From Gallionellaceae bacterium UBA5126 (lineage in GTDB: Bacteria; Pseudomonadota; Gammaproteobacteria; Burkholderiales; Gallionellaceae): 6,896 nt of DNA. Both the position numbers and the translations under genes were made by a program. Below, one piece after another: positions 5,189-6,896 of the stretch. The notes beneath the pieces were generated by a model. That model did no database searches, was not told the DNA's origin, and saw only the letters and a program-made list of their open reading frames with translations. Every line of letters starts with the position of its first letter. Positions within the stretch are counted from its first letter, which is position 1. The stretch covers positions 1-6,896 of the forward strand of contig DHYQ01000020.1 of NCBI GenBank assembly GCA_002414205.1, in the 5' to 3' direction.

Positions 5189-6688
5189 ATGTTTGAATCG
5201 GCAGAACTAGGGCATTGCATCGACAAGGAAACCTATGACCGGGAAGTGCCCGCGTTGCGCGAGGCCTTGCTGAATGCGCAATTTGAACTGGCGCAAAAGC
5301 ACAAATTCCCGGTGATTATCCTGGTCGGCGGGGTGGATGGCGCGGGCAAGGGCGAAACGGTCAACCTGTTGAATGCCTGGATGGATCCACGTCACATTGA
5401 GGTGCATGTGATGGGCGATGAGCTTAACAGCCGCCGCCGTCCGGCGATGTGGGGTTATTGGCGCGCCTTGCCGCCCAAGGGCAAGATCGGCATTTTCTTC
5501 GGCTCTTGGTACACCGCGCCCATCGTGCAGCGTGTGACGGGGCGCAGCAAGTTGATTGATTTGAATCAAAGCATCCACGACATCAACCACTTCGAGAAGA
5601 TGCTCACCAACGAAGGTGCGCTGATTTTGAAATTCTGGTTCCACCTGTCCAAGGATGCCCAGCGTACCCGGCTGGAAAAGCTGCAAGCCAATCCGAAAAC
5701 CCGCTGGCGCGTCAGTGATGTGGATTGGGAGCGCTTCAAGTTGTACAAGAAATTTCGCAAAGTGTCGGAGCATACCCTGCGCTCCACCAGCACCGCCGAA
5801 GCGCCGTGGATCGTGGTGGAGGGCACCGATGCGCGCTATCGCAACCTGACCACCGGCAAAATTCTGTTGGAGGCCATGCAAACACGTTTTGCCCAGGGCG
5901 ATATTCCGCCGGTCTGCGTCACGGCAGCGCCCTTGCACACGGCGCTGGATCACCTGAATCTGTTCAACAAACTCGACATGACTCAGGTGCTCAGCGACAA
6001 GAAATTTTCTGCCGAGTTGGCAAAATACCAAGGCAAACTCAACCAACTGACCCGCGACCCGGATTTTCAGAAGCTCTCGGTGGTGGCGGTGTTTGAAGGC
6101 TCGGATGCGGCGGGTAAGGGCGGGGCGATCCGTCGCGTGACGGGGGCGTTGGATGCGCGGCGTTATCGCGTGGTGCCGGTGGCTGCGCCGACGGAAGAAG
6201 AGCGGGCGCAACCCTATTTGTGGCGCTTCTGGCGGCATTTGCCCGCCGCCGGTGGCATCACCATTTTTGACCGCTCCTGGTATGGCCGGGTGCTGGTAGA
6301 GCGGGTGGAAGGCTTCTGCGCCGAAGTGGACTGGATGCGCGCCTACGCGGAAATCAACGACTTCGAGGATCAGCTCATCAAAAACCACACCGTGCTGGTG
6401 AAATTCTGGCTGGCGATTACCCCGGACGAGCAGTTGCGTCGCTTCAAGGAGCGCGAAGCGACCCCGTTCAAGCGCTTCAAAATCACCGAGGAAGACTGGC
6501 GCAACCGCGAAAAATGGCCGGCCTATGAAGAGGCCGTGTGCGACATGGTGGATCGCACCAGCACCGAAATCGCCCCTTGGACATTGGTCGAAGCCAACGA
6601 CAAAAACTTCGCCCGCATCAAAGTGCTGAAAACCCTGTGCCACCACATCGAGGCGGCGCTGGAAAAAGTGCGCCAACCAGCGGATTAA
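5189..6688 (+). CDS. pap: Two-domain PPK2: polyphosphate:AMP phosphotransferase
   Basis: The 499-residue protein has two tandem PPK2 domains, the layout of class II PPK2 enzymes (Acinetobacter johnsonii Pap, P. aeruginosa PA3455). These move phosphate from polyphosphate to AMP, making ADP. Domain 1 (about 15-235) has Walker A GGVDGAGKGE (47-56). Domain 2 (about 270-490) has Walker A GSDAAGKGG (304-312), Walker B FDRSWYGR (360-367) and a lid region REATPFKRFKITEEDW (422-437). At the Walker B position domain 1 reads FFGSWYT (103-109) and lacks the Asp-Arg pair, so domain 2 is probably the main catalytic unit; that step is inference from the sequence. The start at 5189 has AAGGAG six bases upstream. 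It is cytosolic. It follows sixA at 17 bases and no terminator separates them. No clear hairpin follows its stop before the tRNA promoter. Confidence 0.94.
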   Translation: MFESAELGHCIDKETYDREVPALREALLNAQFELAQKHKFPVIILVGGVDGAGKGETVNLLNAWMDPRHIEVHVMGDELNSRRRPAMWGYWRALPPKGKIGIFFGSWYTAPIVQRVTGRSKLIDLNQSIHDINHFEKMLTNEGALILKFWFHLSKDAQRTRLEKLQANPKTRWRVSDVDWERFKLYKKFRKVSEHTLRSTSTAEAPWIVVEGTDARYRNLTTGKILLEAMQTRFAQGDIPPVCVTAAPLHTALDHLNLFNKLDMTQVLSDKKFSAELAKYQGKLNQLTRDPDFQKLSVVAVFEGSDAAGKGGAIRRVTGALDARRYRVVPVAAPTEEERAQPYLWRFWRHLPAAGGITIFDRSWYGRVLVERVEGFCAEVDWMRAYAEINDFEDQLIKNHTVLVKFWLAITPDEQLRRFKEREATPFKRFKITEEDWRNREKWPAYEEAVCDMVDRTSTEIAPWTLVEANDKNFARIKVLKTLCHHIEAALEKVRQPAD

Positions 6689-6720
6689 ACAGAAAAAAGC
6701 CGCAAAATCGGTCTAAGCAA

Positions 6721-6749
6721 TTGACCGTTGCCATCAGATAGCCTATGAT
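6721..6749 (+). promoter_or_regulatory. Sigma70 promoter for tRNA-Ser
   Basis: TTGACC (6721-6726) and TATGAT (6744-6749) are separated by 17 bases, both close to consensus. The following GCGCGCC is a GC-rich discriminator of the kind found at stable-RNA promoters under stringent control. The start would fall near 6756, a few bases before the tRNA. Confidence 0.8.
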
Positions 6750-6760
6750 GCGCGCCGTTC

Positions 6761-6854
6761 GGAGAGGTGGCCGAGAGGTCGAAGGCACTCCCCTGCTAAG
6801 GGAGCATACGAGCATAAACTTGTATCGAGGGTTCGAATCCCTCCTTCTCCGCCA
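6761..6854 (+). tRNA. tRNA-Ser (anticodon GCT)
   Basis: This is a complete class II tRNA. The acceptor stem pairs 6761-6767 with 6844-6850 (one G-T pair), followed by discriminator G6851 and an encoded CCA (6852-6854). The anticodon stem CTCCC/GGGAG (6788-6792 with 6800-6804) holds the loop CTGCTAA, with anticodon GCT at 6795-6797, which reads AGC and AGU serine codons. The long variable arm forms a 6-bp stem, TACGAG/CTTGTA (6807-6812 with 6819-6824), as serine tRNAs require. The T arm is GAGGG-TTCGAAT-CCCTC (6827-6843). It has its own promoter and terminator. Confidence 0.98.
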
Positions 6855-6859
6855 GAATC

Positions 6860-6889
6860 AAAGCCCGCTGAGTTTCAGCGGGCTTTTTT
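6860..6889 (+). terminator. Rho-independent terminator after tRNA-Ser
   Basis: A 12-bp stem pairs 6860-6871 with 6875-6886 around the loop GTT. T bases run 6884-6889, followed by CTTTCTC. It begins five bases after the tRNA CCA end, so the tRNA is probably a single-gene transcript. Confidence 0.92.
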
Positions 6890-6896
6890 CTTTCTC

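Noticed and set aside
5207..6676. Minus-strand 489-codon open frame over ppk2
   Set aside because: It is antisense to a complete two-domain PPK2, and the same mirror-coding effect explains it.
6755..6896. Integration site (att) at the tRNA-Ser 3' end
   Set aside because: No integrase gene and no second copy of the tRNA 3' end are in the window, and the terminator follows directly. The sequence to the right is not available.

Overview
This window looks like chromosomal core DNA from a Gram-negative proteobacterium. It encodes an outer-membrane phospholipase, a periplasmic protease that acts on outer-membrane proteins, frataxin (CyaY), a proteobacterial-type cysteinyl-tRNA synthetase, SixA and a two-domain PPK2. 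The wording of CysS, SixA and the phospholipase N-terminus resembles betaproteobacteria most. That placement is from memory, not from a search, and a gammaproteobacterium remains possible. The genes are GC-rich. I see no phage, insertion sequence, CRISPR array or defence genes.

Layout. (1) Bases 1-794, minus strand: the N-terminal part of pldA (outer-membrane phospholipase A), cut by the left window edge. An 85-bp gap separates it from divergent bepA (880-2301), an M48 metalloprotease with a TPR tail. Both products act at the outer membrane. (2) bepA ends at a strong hairpin terminator (2318-2352), and a possible extended -10 element overlaps that hairpin. cyaY (2367-2654) and cysS (2717-4087) follow in the same direction, separated by a short palindromic repeat. 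(3) The gap 4088-4253 holds a terminator hairpin, strongest for minus-strand transcription, and a 63-base inverted repeat of a type scattered through many bacterial genomes. (4) A minus-strand gene (4254-4631) encodes an uncharacterised small protein with a ribbon-helix-helix-like core. It is divergent from sixA-ppk2 (4719-6688), a phosphohistidine phosphatase and a polyphosphate:AMP phosphotransferase 17 bases apart. The AT-rich divergent gap holds two palindromes over the likely promoters. (5) At the right end is a complete tRNA-Ser(GCU) gene with a clear sigma70 promoter and an intrinsic terminator.

The genes fall into envelope maintenance (pldA, bepA), iron/sulfur and cysteine use (cyaY, cysS) and phosphate transfer (sixA, ppk2). 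Nothing seen requires the three sets to work together. The least explained part is the ribbon-helix-helix-like gene and its palindromic divergent region. No clearly new multi-gene system is visible.
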